From assembly GCF_003589595.1 (NCBI RefSeq), contig NW_020654080.1, positions 11,063,698-11,127,697 of the forward strand: 64,000 nucleotides of DNA. Direction: 5' to 3'. Under the pieces are notes generated by a model. It was not told the origin of the DNA and ran no database searches. It saw nothing but the letters and a program-made list of their open reading frames with translations. This stretch comes from Hyposmocoma kahamanoa. Its lineage: Eukaryota; Arthropoda; Insecta; Lepidoptera; Cosmopterigidae. The stretch's first letter is position 1, and every line of letters starts with the position of its first letter. This document shows, piece after piece, positions 10,794-23,000 of this stretch. The position numbers were made by a program, and so were the translations under genes.

Positions 10794-11771
10794 TCCCGTA
10801 CCATTCTGTAGTTTTAATATTTAATGGCTACAGACTATGACATCTTCCTTTATTACGGTGTTTGTACATTATTTATATTACATACGGATATTTCAAGAAG
10901 AACAAACCCGCTACTGGAAATATACGTATGAATGTCGTAAACTAGCTTCGTGTCAGAGTGTCAGAAACAAGGTCCTTTGTCTATGGCAAAAGGGTAACAC
11001 TGGTGCGGAAATAAGTAATTAACACGAAAAAAAACCAGAATTCGTAATCAGAATCAGGAATTAAATAGGAATTAAGTGAAACTTTTTAGATTTACAGAGC
11101 TGTATGTCAGTGGTTTCCGGAAAATACACCATTTATGATATAACGAATATATAATAAATAAGCTATTCATTTGGAATTCCTAAATTCCAATTATTTGTAA
11201 CAAAACAATTTTTTTTTTAAAAAGCGTAATTTGTAGCACCTGGCTTGTTCCCATATAAAACATCTATGCAAAAATATTTATGACGCAATGTGACTTAGTT
11301 ATTTGACAATATATATATAAGCTTGCAACGGTCCCGAATTCATTCCCGAGATTCGGCACCACAAACAAATCACTACTTATTATCTATTATTTCACTATAC
11401 ATAGGAACTGACGTCATACAAACACGCTTTCCCCATAAATAGCCCAAAAGGAAAACTGTAACACCGCGAAATAAGAAACAATGTCGAAATAATGTCTGTA
11501 GGAAATTGTATAATCAGTAAACGTTCATAACGTTCATTTTACTATAACATTGTAATGGACAAGAATAATTGCTACTTGACCCTGGAGCCATTAACAATTC
11601 TTGTTATGTAAAGGTACAGAGGTATATAAAGGTACACAACACGTCTGCAATCGTCTCTTTATAAATTTCAACATGCATCTGAAAAAACAGATCAGTCAGT
11701 CTTAAATACTATGCTGTTTAGAGAGGAAGTTTGCGAGTTTATGATGATTATGACCGCTGAAAATATTTTTT

Positions 11772-11942
11772 TTTTTCAGATCTAAATTGCGTGTATTTGT
11801 TTTTTGGGATCTGTGGCGGAAGAGTGTGTGGAGGGCCCGAAACATTGGTTTATTTGAAATAACAGATATACACGATTTAGATCCGAAAAAATACAGTTGT
11901 ATTTCCAATGTGTTACAATCGCGAAAACCTAAGAACTCGATT
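11772..11942 (+). repeat. Hairpin-type dispersed repeat E (copy 2)
   Basis: Outer arms ATCTAAATTGCGTGTATTTG and the opposing ACGATTTAGATCC surround AGGGCCCGAAACATTGG, and the copy ends in AAAACCTAAGAACTCGAT. Order and palindromy match the copy at 52257-52432. Confidence 0.65.
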
Positions 11943-12379
11943 ATAACGCCATTTTTGACGTTTTGTCTTTCGGATGACAGTTAACATCGACAATTAATTG
12001 GCATTGGTCACCGCATAGAAGAGTCAATAATAATCGATTACAGTATTATTTTACAGATTTTCTGAAATTCAAGCTTCGGAGTCTTGCAAGGTTTACTGAG
12101 GCAAGTGTATATAATATTTATTAAAAATCTCTTGGTAAAACGTTACTTCAAATATTAACCTTGCATCTTTAATTGTTAAATGGTGATAACAAAAAAAAAA
12201 TAAATTACGGATAATATCATTTGAAAACCAGTTAACTGATTATTATTTAGGAGATAACAGTACAACTATGCCAATATTGGGAATTATTTGTTCCATTGAT
12301 TCTATTATTATTATTGAAATAAATATAATATAATAAATTTAAGAGAACAACAGCGTCGAAAATGTTCCCGTAGTTCTAT

Positions 12380-12490
12380 AATAGGACAAGACTACTTTTT
12401 TAAATTAAAAATAAGTGCGCATTTGACCTCCATTTTACCTGATGGAAAGTGACAATGAGGTCGACGATAGAGCAACCACACCTAAATAAT
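12380..12490 (-). repeat. Repeat B internal fragment
   Basis: AATAAGTGCGCATTTGACC and TTTTACCTGATGGAAAGTG are the reverse complement of 56955-57005 within the longest repeat B copy. Confidence 0.55.
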
Positions 12491-12725
12491 GCCTTGAATA
12501 GGCCCAAGTTATACCGTTCAGGGAATAAGTGGGAATACTCAATGGAACGAGTAAGAACGAAGCGATTATTTCAGTGTCATTACGATGTTCTGAAAACGAT
12601 TAACAACGTGTACAAATATGTCATCAAGAAAAACGTCCAATACTTTCAGATATACAATGTCACGGCAATAACGGATTGGTAATTAATTTTGTAACCATGG
12701 CATAATGAACTTTGTGTCTATTGTG

Positions 12726-12833
12726 TAACGTACAAACTAAATACGAGCCAAACAGTTCGCGCGTTTTCCGGATATTTTTTGCGCAATCCCGGGAATTCCC
12801 GCAGCTCCCGTGTCGTATCTAGTTTGTACGTTA
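12726..12833. mobile_element. 108-bp foldback/MITE-like element
   Basis: TAACGTACAAACTAAATACG at the left edge and its near-complement at 12813-12833 form terminal inverted repeats of about 21 bp (about two mismatches) around a GC-rich core (TCGCGCGTTTTCCGG, CCCGGGAATTCCCG). Small size and no ORF suggest a non-autonomous DNA element. No clear target-site duplication. Confidence 0.55.
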
Positions 12834-15800
12834 AACAATTGATATAAAGGTCATTATACTCTGTACAATTTCGTTACAAAAATTCGCGTCCGTTTCGTTG
12901 TAAATGGAGCCTAACCGAATAGTTATAATATCAATATAATAAACTGTTTGGGACAAATTTTTAATTACAGTAACAAACTTATGAGCGACAAAATTATATT
13001 TAAGGTCAAATGATGTAGGTCAATAATGCAATCGTCAATTATTGTAAAACTCGTCGAACTCCGTAACTTGCACCTTGAAAATAGTAATATACGAGGTCGT
13101 TCGTATCAAAACGATACGACGTTAAGGTAGGTGTGAGGAGACTTGGGAACGCCTCAGGGAGGACTACCCTCAAGCTGACCCGCTTCGTAGACGGTGGCCG
13201 GATAGACGAAGGAGGCGGTTCACCCACCTTCTTCACCCGCCATAGGGGGACACCCGTACCACCAAAGGGTGTGAAATTTTGGAATAAGTGAACGTACAAA
13301 AGCTGAGTTGTCAAGTCGATTGTTCCTCGCTTCGATTAGCTAAGAAAGGCATTTCATTATCGACCTCAGATGTGATCCGGGTCACAGCAGATCAAAAATT
13401 TCGCGTTACCGCTACCGCGGGCACTCGGTGACTGCGTGAGGTCATGATATGAACAAGGTGAATGCAGCCAGTGTTCTTTTATCAAAGTTAGTTGACATCC
13501 TCGCCTTGTAATGTAATAATAACTGCTGATTAACTGAGACTGATATCCAGAAGAATTTAAATGCTTTGCCTAGCCATGACCGGGCTTTGGACCCCCTAAT
13601 GACCGCTGTTTATTTGGTTGTTTGCCTTTTATTGATTTACACGAAATGTTGACTCTACTCTGACTGTGACTTTGGGCAGTATTCTTTGTTATAATCACAA
13701 ATTAACATATCAATTTGTATTAGAGTGTATTTGGTACATTAATTTATTCATAATATTTTGGCATATTTGGGGTATTCTAAATACTCAAAAAATATTTAGT
13801 CTTGCAAATAGTATATACGTTGTTTTTAAAAGTTCATTTACACTAATTTAAATACATATTGATTTGCATGGATACTAACTCGTTGTATTTAAGTTATCTT
13901 TATGAAGTCCCCGTAAGTTTTAAAATGTTTTTAATTTTTTACGCATAAACAGACCACTAAAAGTTTCTCCATTTACTGCGATTTCAGAAATTCCCACATA
14001 AGTTAATGGTGCAGTGACCGCGACAGAATGTAAGAATTACTTTTTATTTATTTTTGTAAGTACGACGTGCACTTAAGGGTGGCACAACTTCAAGTTTTTA
14101 TACAATTAACAATGACAATTGAACATATGCAATGTGAGATCGAACAATATAATTTTTTACTAATGCAATTAAGTCATAACACATTTAAGTTTTTTTTTGT
14201 TTAATCAATGCAATTCTTCCATCTCGCATTGCTATTGGCTACAAAACTGACAAAGTTATTTGTGATAATTTTTATTATACTCGAAGCTTTAAAACTAAAA
14301 TTAATGTATATTGTCATTTCTTAGGCAGGGAAACGCCACTGATGCAAGTATGATTTGTAATTTTATAACTTGGCAAGTTAGCAGAGAGTGTGCCCCAAAA
14401 ATCATTATTAATGTTTAAAAGCGTAATATAAAATTTGTGTAAGAGGATGGAGATGCGTTTTGATATGATACTTGTATATAAAAGCGTAATACAAACTCGT
14501 GTTCATCGTTGTATTGAACCATATGCAGGGTTAAGAGTAGAGAATATTCAAGTGTGAAAGTTTGAAAAAAACTAAATAATCGATTTCTCATCGTTTTGGA
14601 TCATTCAGATAGTTTGATTTTGACCATCGAATTTACAGACATATTGCACTTTTATTATTTAGATTACAAGCATAGTCTGTCCCTTGAATATTATCCACTA
14701 TTAACTTGACATCTGTATATTATGTGACATACAGTGTACAGCGCAGTTTTTGTTAAATTCGGCCAAGCTGAAAATATGTGTTGTATAATTAAAGTAAGAG
14801 ACAAAACAAAGGCATTAAGAGCTACATAAATATATCGTACGGGTCACGGTAAATTTGTTGCTGTATCGAAAATAAGACAAACGCAAATACTTAAAATAGC
14901 ATAACCAAGATGACACTACTTGCACTAGAACTGAATTCAAAGAATTTTGATGTTAATTTTTGACATTAATGAGCAAAAATATGGTTCCTGTAATACAAAG
15001 ACACTGTCTTTTTTTATAAGCGTTGTCTAACATACTACCGCGTGTTCAAATGAATCATTACTAGTCGTATTGAATAGAGGAGAAATTGACTCAACTCTTT
15101 GTGATTCTATAAATCTAAACGCATTAATAATTAATAAGTCATAATAAACATTTAAAAAATAATAAGATCTAAGCGCATGAAGCGTAAAGATTCTATTGGA
15201 TGGTTAGACCAATATGACCTGACTTATATCAACACATATCGGATGCAACAAAAAAGTCCGATTACATTTCTGATGATAGCATGCATGATACAAGCAACTC
15301 CGACTAAAAAAATATTGAGATATTTCTTGATTGCATGTATAAGAAAGTGTGTGGTCAGTGAAATTTATAAATTTATTTTTACTAAATTTGTTTCTTATCG
15401 TACCGCCTAACAAACCGCCAGGTGATTTGTTTTGGAATCTTTTTGTCGCACCCTGTATGGCCACCGTGGTATGCATCGTCACTTGTTCAATACTACAGTC
15501 AAAATTTTTACCACGGCCTATAGTTAGGTTATTGTGCCATGATTACTGCCAAGAATTATAAGATGTAAGGTGCCTGTGTGTTCAGATATAAGTATGTAGC
15601 CAGTGGATAAATAACGATATTTTATTCAACTTTATCACTTATCTTACGAAGTCATTGTAGTCTGAACAAATTTCTTTTTATATGTATATGTATTTTATTA
15701 AGATTTAATTTTCGTTTCACGCAAACGCTAATACTAAACTTAATTGAAGTTCGCGATGATCTCTGGCTGACAGAATGTTATAATTTAGAACTTAGAACTG

Positions 15801-16981
15801 TTTCATTAATCGGCGCCTGTAGACTACTTTATAGTTTTAGACGCCATGTATTTGTAACAGTATATTTACGAAGAGCTGTCAAGAACTAGCAGTGTGTACT
15901 GAACTTAAATTAGTTTAGTTTGAGTTTTCGCGATTTGCCTCCCGTTTGTTGCTAATACGTAATATTCGTTAGGGCACTTCGAACCCGGTTATTAATTTTG
16001 AGCACTAACTATATACACTTGTAGTGGTGCACATAATTGTTACTCATTATAAACCAAAGTATATTGATGTTTTGTCATTATGTTACTTGTACTACATGTG
16101 TTATTTTATATAAAGTATTAGTTAAATTATTTGTTAGTTGTAGGAAATTTCTAATTAATCTATAAGTATTATTTTTATTTTGGAACACTAAATTTGTTTG
16201 TTTCTAGTTCGTGAATTTGAAATTAAGTAATTTGTGATATTTTATGGTATTGCAAACAATTTTTCAATGTTCACATTTGCTTTGAATTGTGTATTAGCCC
16301 GTGTTTGTAAATTCGTTAATATTTTGGATCACCTTTTATCACGCTAATTCGTTCCTAATGTTAAATGTAAATTTACGTTATATTTCTACACTTATAAATA
16401 ATGGAAAGAATTTAGCTTCCAAATAAATATCATTGTTGACTACTATTTAATATTTCTATTATTGTTTAAACATCACTTAAACGAACACTTTGTGTTAGTA
16501 TTATGATATGATAGTATATTGTCGAACAGTTGTGGTAATAAAACCATCCATAACAATTTCAGAAAATCTTTTAATTTTAATAATTGCTTTCTTTTTTCAT
16601 CAACTATGCTGTACAAACTATATCGCTTAACATAGAATTAGCAATTAATAATTGCACGTAAAAAAACTTAACAAATAGGTATCTTCAACTTTTCGATTGG
16701 AATGAACGATTATTACATTTAAGTATGTAATATATAATATTTTTTTACAATATTTGTAAACCTACGAAATGAAAATCGTCTATTCAACAAGCAGTCACAA
16801 TCGCCCAATGATATGTTAAAATTATTTAAAAATTTGAATAATGTTATTGCGTTCTAAGTATTTGACGAATAGGGTCGCGTGGCAGACGAGTGTAGAGCCG
16901 CTATAGGCGCAATGATCGCTACAGGCTACAAAACAACTTGCAGCGGTAACGATCTGGCAAACGATTGGCAGTGACTACACT

Positions 16982-17080
16982 CTACGTGACTAAATTGCTT
17001 CTCTCTGATGCACCGCCCTTGTGGTTCTGTCCCTTGTAGTCTTTTAATCGAATCGGCGACGACTCGCTGCCTGAATCGCC
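16982..17080 (-). CDS. Shab: Shab exon 11 (last coding exon)
   Basis: It follows TTTCTAAATGTTGCAG, reads [18 protein letters not shown] and ends ERSNLVT before TAG at 16984-16982. The acceptor is good and phase 0 matches exon 10. The peptide is hydrophilic and coding-like; I could not confirm it against a known Shab tail from memory. Confidence 0.65.
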   Translation of the reverse strand, partial: GDSGSESSPIRLKDYKGQNHKGGASERSNLVT

Positions 17081-20000
17081 CTGCAACATTTAGAAATATT
17101 ATGTTGTAGTGTAGACACTTAACTGCCTCAGTAACCGAACGGTTACCATACTGGACTGCCACGCAGAGGTCCTGAGTTCGCTTCCAGGGCCGTGAGAAAT
17201 ATTTGTATAGCCTAACATTTATTTCTCTCGTGAGTTTGGGTGTAATTTGTGGTTGTCTACGTGTGTGTCCATGGCACCCGCGACTCAGGGTTTCCCTAGT
17301 GCGGGGGCCATGAGCGTGTATGCGTTATTATTATTATAGACAATACTATTCCTATTTTCAGGATATTTATTGTGAAGTCAGACCCAAAATAAATGTTTTG
17401 GTGTATACGAATAGAACTTGTTTAGGGCCCGAAACGCGATTTACTAAATTTCGCTAGGTAAAAAAATCGGGAAGTTCCGCATAATTTTCATATTCTACTA
17501 CTTTCATCTGACGGAAAATCAGTCGCAATCGATTGTTATTAGAGATATTTTATTTCAATGAAATTTTCTCTCCCGTATTCTGTAATAAATGCATCAACTA
17601 TAGTGCGCGCGGAACTAGCTGGCCGCGCCTTAGGTATGTGAGCGGTGGGACGGGGAGGCGGGGGCACTTGATGTCATTACTCAGAATACTCAGTTCGGCG
17701 CCGGACTTCGCGGCGGCAACACACGTTGACAGTTCTGGCTAGTTTAGACAAAACGCACAAGAGATTGCAATGTCAAGATGAGTCCGCCGATAAAAAGACA
17801 ATCTAAGGAAATAATATTTAAAGTGCATACGTTTTTTAAAAAACGGAAAGCCGATGTCAATAGTTTAGAATATAAAACTGATGCGAATATTCATAAATTA
17901 GTGGCAGAAGCAACCGGGATATCAGAACGAAGTGTAAGGAGAGTGATTGCTCAAAGTAAAACATCCTTGCAAAATACAGGGGAAGCAAAATTTAGTTCTC
18001 CACGAAGGCCAAAAGAGATAAAAAAGAAAATACAAGTTGATGATTTTGATTTAGGAGTGATAAGAAGAAAAATAAATCAGTTTTATACGGTACAGAAAAC
18101 AAATCCAAGTCTACGAAAACTAAATGCTGTGTTAAAAGAGGATAATATTTTAGATTGCGGATTAACTTATTTAAGAGAACTTTTGCACAAACTGGGATAT
18201 TCATTTAAAAAATGTAAATCGAAGAGATCCCTTTTATTAGAGAGACCAAACATTGTTGAATGGCGAGTGAAATATTTGGGGGCCATAAGAAAATTCAGAG
18301 AAGACAAACGAAATATATTCTTTTTGGACGAAACTTACGTTAACCAAAGTCATAATGTCCAAAAATGTTGGCAATCTTCGTCGGAGCCTGGTGTTTATGC
18401 AGATATAGGCAAAGGAAGGCGTTTAATAATAGTTCACGCTGGTAGTCGGAACGGGTTAGTTGACGATGCTCTGCTAATTTTTAAATCAGATTCAAAAACA
18501 AGAGACTATCATGGAGACATGAACTCTACAAATTTTTACAACTGGGTTGATCGAAAGTTAATACCTAAACTTCCACCTAACTCAGTCATAGTTATGGACA
18601 ATGCAGCTTACCACTGTGTGCAAGTTGAGAAGAAACCGACTATGTCCTGTATGAAAATTAATATGCAGAATTGGTTGCAAAATCATAACGTGCCCTTTTC
18701 TCCCACGATGGTCAAAGCTGAACTCTTGGGCTTGATTAATACGACCCAATCAGAAAAAATATACACGATTGATGAACTTCTGAAAGGTGCAGGTCATACT
18801 GTTCTAAGACTACCTCCATATCATCCAGATCTCAACCCAATCGAGCTTGTGTGGGCAAATATAAAAAATTGCCTGGCCAGAGATCACATTAATGCTACAT
18901 TGGACGAGAAAATTACAATACTAACAAGACTATTTTCTGAATTTTCTGCCGAACAATGGCAAAAATGCGACGACCACGTACAAAAAAACGAACAAGAATA
19001 CTGGAATCATGATATGAGATATGATACTGTGATGGACGAATTCATTATAAACTTACAAGATGATTCTGACTCAAGTTCAGACAATTCAGAATCAAGTGAT
19101 TCAGAGGATAATATGTCAGAGTAATTTCATATCTATAAATACAAAGTCGTGTTAGTTACACTAATTAATTAATAATAATTTCATAAATGATTCAAATATG
19201 TCGGAAGAATTTCATTTAATTTGTTTTTGGTTTATTTTACTTTTAATTGCAATGTACGGACAACAGCAAGTCCATCAATACATAAATGTCAAATTTATCC
19301 AATCAATTTTATACTCTATTCCCTGGACTTTAAGTTGAAAATCAATTGAGGAAATCTGACAGTTTGTGGCGGCCTGATGTGCTGCCGACTGTACATTGCA
19401 ATTAATTAGATAGGTATAATATAAACTTGTAAAAGTTCAATTGGCTTTAATTTTTTCTTTTCAATAACTGAACAATTATTGTTCACGATATCTCGAGATT
19501 GGTCGTCACTGTCTAATCTCATGTGCGTTGCGAGCAGCAAGCAACCCGCCCCCTCACCCCTGTCCCTACCTAAGGCGCGGCCAGCTAGTTCCGCGCGCAC
19601 TATAGAATGAGCTTATTTTAAAGTAAAAGTATATTTTATTTCTAAAAGGCAAAAAATTGCGTGCGATGAATTTCTTTGTCTCTACTTCATACGCTCCAAA
19701 GTCTACGCAAACACGTTACTATTTAGTTTAAAACTTACGTTGGCGCCGAGAGATGTGGTCTCTTGCAGCAGCAGCTCGCTATCAGTGCCGCGTGCTTCCT
19801 TGTTCTTGAGAATGGACCGAGATCGCGAGTCACCCTCGACCGGCCAGCCGCCGCCGCCGCGTTTATTGCCGTTTTTACCTATAATACAAACGATTTCAAC
19901 AATAGAATTCTATGCTTCTTTTTTAGTTGGACATAGTGTTACTTCTTGTGTATTTTCTTACCGAAGAGTATGTGGTGGTTGATGATCCTCGTTGCTATCC

Positions 20001-23000
20001 CCCTGGGAGGTCTCTTTTCCTCCTCCGACCACTCCTGCAAAACATCACCATTTTTTTTTCACGGATCCTATTCAAACCGTTTAAACTCTGCAAACACTTG
20101 TCATGAGTATACGGGGAAACATACTCGCCTACGCGACCACTTCACCATAACATATAACATGCAACATTGAACGTGAATTTACCAAATGACGACATTAATG
20201 TGCCTGGTGCTTTTTTCGCTACTTGCCAAATTGACCAGAAAAGTGCTAATCGGGAAAGATCATTAATGTTATTAGTGAATACGGTTCTTTTTTATTAAAC
20301 TGAAATCTTTCAACACGGTTTTTTAACAGCAGTATCGAGTCAATTTGTGCAGCCAGAAAACATACCTGTTGGAAGCGCGCTTTTCTATGTTTGGGCCTGG
20401 CGTCATCAGAAGTAGGCGGGAGCGCGTTGTCCAGTGTTTGCGGCAGACTGGTGCGCGAGGCGTCGAGCGCTCGCACTTGCGTAGCAGGCAGTATAGCGCT
20501 GGCGGCGCCCGCACCCGCTAAGCTGACCCGCGAGCCACGCTCGACCTCCCCCTGTGAACCCTTGCCGCACAACACGCTCCCGTCCCCAGACGCGCTCTTA
20601 CGCACCCCGCTATAGTCTGACACCCCTCCCCCTGCCCCCGCTGTGGTCGCGCCCGCGCTGCCCTCGCTTCCGCCACCGCCGCTACCATCCAGAGGATTCA
20701 CATACAAGTTTGATGAGTCGATCTCGCATGCGATGTCGCCCTCTGAAGGAAAAGGGTGCGTAAGGCATGATGCAAATGTATCTGCAACGTAAGACATAAC
20801 ACGGGAATGGAGTCGCGCAAAACTGGGGCGTGTGTAGTGAGTGTGCCACGCGGACGAAACGGGTGCTAAAATATAAAATAGAGTGAATAAAGACAATATG
20901 TACCTAGTGAATGAAAAATTAAGAAAATCAGTTTCATTAACACGATCACAATATTACAGGGGACAATTCTATAGGATTGAACTCTGCCCTATTCAACAGT
21001 GAGAGCCCATAGCGATAGAGTTTATAATTTTTGTCGAACAAATATAAACAAGCCTGAAATCGAGTGTTGATGAATTGTGTTTAAGTTCAGTCAAACAAAA
21101 TATCATTCAATGTTTAAATTCTGAATACGTGGTGCTTAACTTGTTAAAGAAAAAACTCGATTGTATGTGGTATGAGGTTGTTTGCATTTGCTCGTGTTTA
21201 GAAAAGCACAAAGTGGTTACCGGGACTGTCGAGACTGTTAGGGGTGGCCTCGGGTAGCGCCTTGGGTGCGGGGTGCCGCTGCAGGCAGGCCAGCTCCACG
21301 CACACTGGCTGCCGCAAGTCCGATGTCGACATCGGCATCAGTTGCTCTGCGTCTATGAACTCCTTGTAACCCTATACCAACATACAGGTATTTAATATGC
21401 ATTTTATGACTTGCTTTTATTTGCACTCTAATTGTTTTGATCCCGATTGTTTCCTTACTTTATAACAATTTTTATATGTTTGGAAAAATATTTTTTGTTA
21501 ACTAGAAAGCAGTATTTTTGAACATCCCTTTTTAACTACACGAAGTACTTGACTTGACAATACTTAGTAAACTCAAGTAAATGTTCTAGAAGACAAAGTC
21601 ATACATACCATAGATATCATGAAGTAACTAAAAAAATCCTTGATAACATTAATGCAGATTAATAATCACAAAGCGGTGTAATATGTTTTCGTTAATTAGA
21701 GATTAATAAGAATGAAATTTAACATTTGTCAATAAAGTATACAACCATGGCAAGTTTACTTTCAATGAAAGATTAAATAAGTACATGTTATATTGTTAAT
21801 GTAAGTAGTTCTTATTGTTTGATTAACGTTAGTATCTTAGTACCTTGAACGTGCAAAAACAACATTCAAACTCAGAAGGCAGCTGATCCAAGTCAAGCTG
21901 TTTTTCAACCGTCTTCTTTTCCTAGAAAAGAGAAATGATTAGTGGTTGCGTTGACTCTTAAGGATGCGTTATGAAAAGCAACTATGGCTACCCCATCGAC
22001 GATGCCACGTGGTGGAGTTAGACATGGCTCTCTTTCTTTCTACTACATAAATTACATAGATGTGCATATGTTTTAAAAAGATTAGGGTCTAGATACGACT
22101 CTCCACGGAACTCATGGCCAATGATTGCAATTCATCATAACGTAGTTCGTGTAGTTTCGTCTCTATTAATATTTTACAGTGCAACTCCAAGTGTACATAC
22201 AGGCAAACAGCATAACGTAATAATACGTCGATACGGCAATAGTTTAGCAGTAATAGTATTAATCTTACTGGTGTTGGGTCAGGATTTATTAGCAAACGTT
22301 TCTCCGGCGTGTCAGGGCCCTCTGTCGAGTACCGCCGTTCTTTCTTAGGGCTGCTCTGAAACTGCAACCTATTGTGTCAGCAGTAAACCAAGTGCATATA
22401 AATATTTAATGAAAGGTGCGTCCAAATCATACTCGGTGTTAATAGATGACAGAAAGTCAGTTGGAAATAAAAATATTTTGTGAATAAATCGGCAGCCATT
22501 GTAAACTTATTAATGTGGCTTCGACCGCCGCATAAGCGAACGTAATTGTGCATACTGCAGTAAACCTAAATATTGAATTAAATAGTGACTTGGTCATACT
22601 GTCAGATCGTTCACCAATAAACACAGTGGACGCACCCAAAGTTGCGTGATGGCTCTTACCTGGCTGGGGTCAGTACTCTGCGGAGTCTTATTGGTGATGG
22701 CATGTTCGTACTGTTTGTAGCAGCCGGTGATAGCTGGCGCCTCACCCTCCAAGCTAGTCGCGTCCGCTTGCGACATGTTGTGTCCTGAAGACACATACCA
22801 GTAAGTAGCAACGTTCTCAATTATACCCACCGTCAAATTCCCATTAAAGTCGGTTGCTTGTGATAGCTTTTGTAGTTGCTTGTGTAGGTACGTTGGCATA
22901 ATAAAACGAACTAGATTACATAATATATGGCAACAACATTTAGTAGCGGCGTAAACTACACAACACACATTCCACACGAATAGTCATATGAGATCCAGCG

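Larger units (their letters stand above)
10794..16981. other. Convergent spacer between Naa60 and Shab (3' ends face each other)
   Basis: Both genes end here, so the two 3' untranslated regions must lie inside. Candidate polyadenylation words occur on both strands (for example AATAAA near 16424 on plus, and its complement at 16174-16179 on minus), but AT-richness makes them weak evidence. Recognisable contents are repeat E (11772-11942), part of repeat B (12380-12490), a 108-bp foldback element (12726-12833) and a GC-rich block at 13100-13290. The rest shows nothing I recognise. Confidence 0.6.

Noticed and set aside
16926..17162. 78-codon minus-strand ORF near the Shab 3' end
   Set aside because: Its start lies in the SINE head and its frame differs from Shab exon 11, which has a proper acceptor and phase.
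17992..18204. Minus-strand ORF inside the transposase
   Set aside because: It lies antisense to a clearly coding transposase with all catalytic motifs.
20246..20365. Extension of Shab exon 8 past its donor
   Set aside because: The frame stays open, but GTATGT follows QQ and the residues beyond are not tail-like. Exon 9 gives a phase-consistent continuation.
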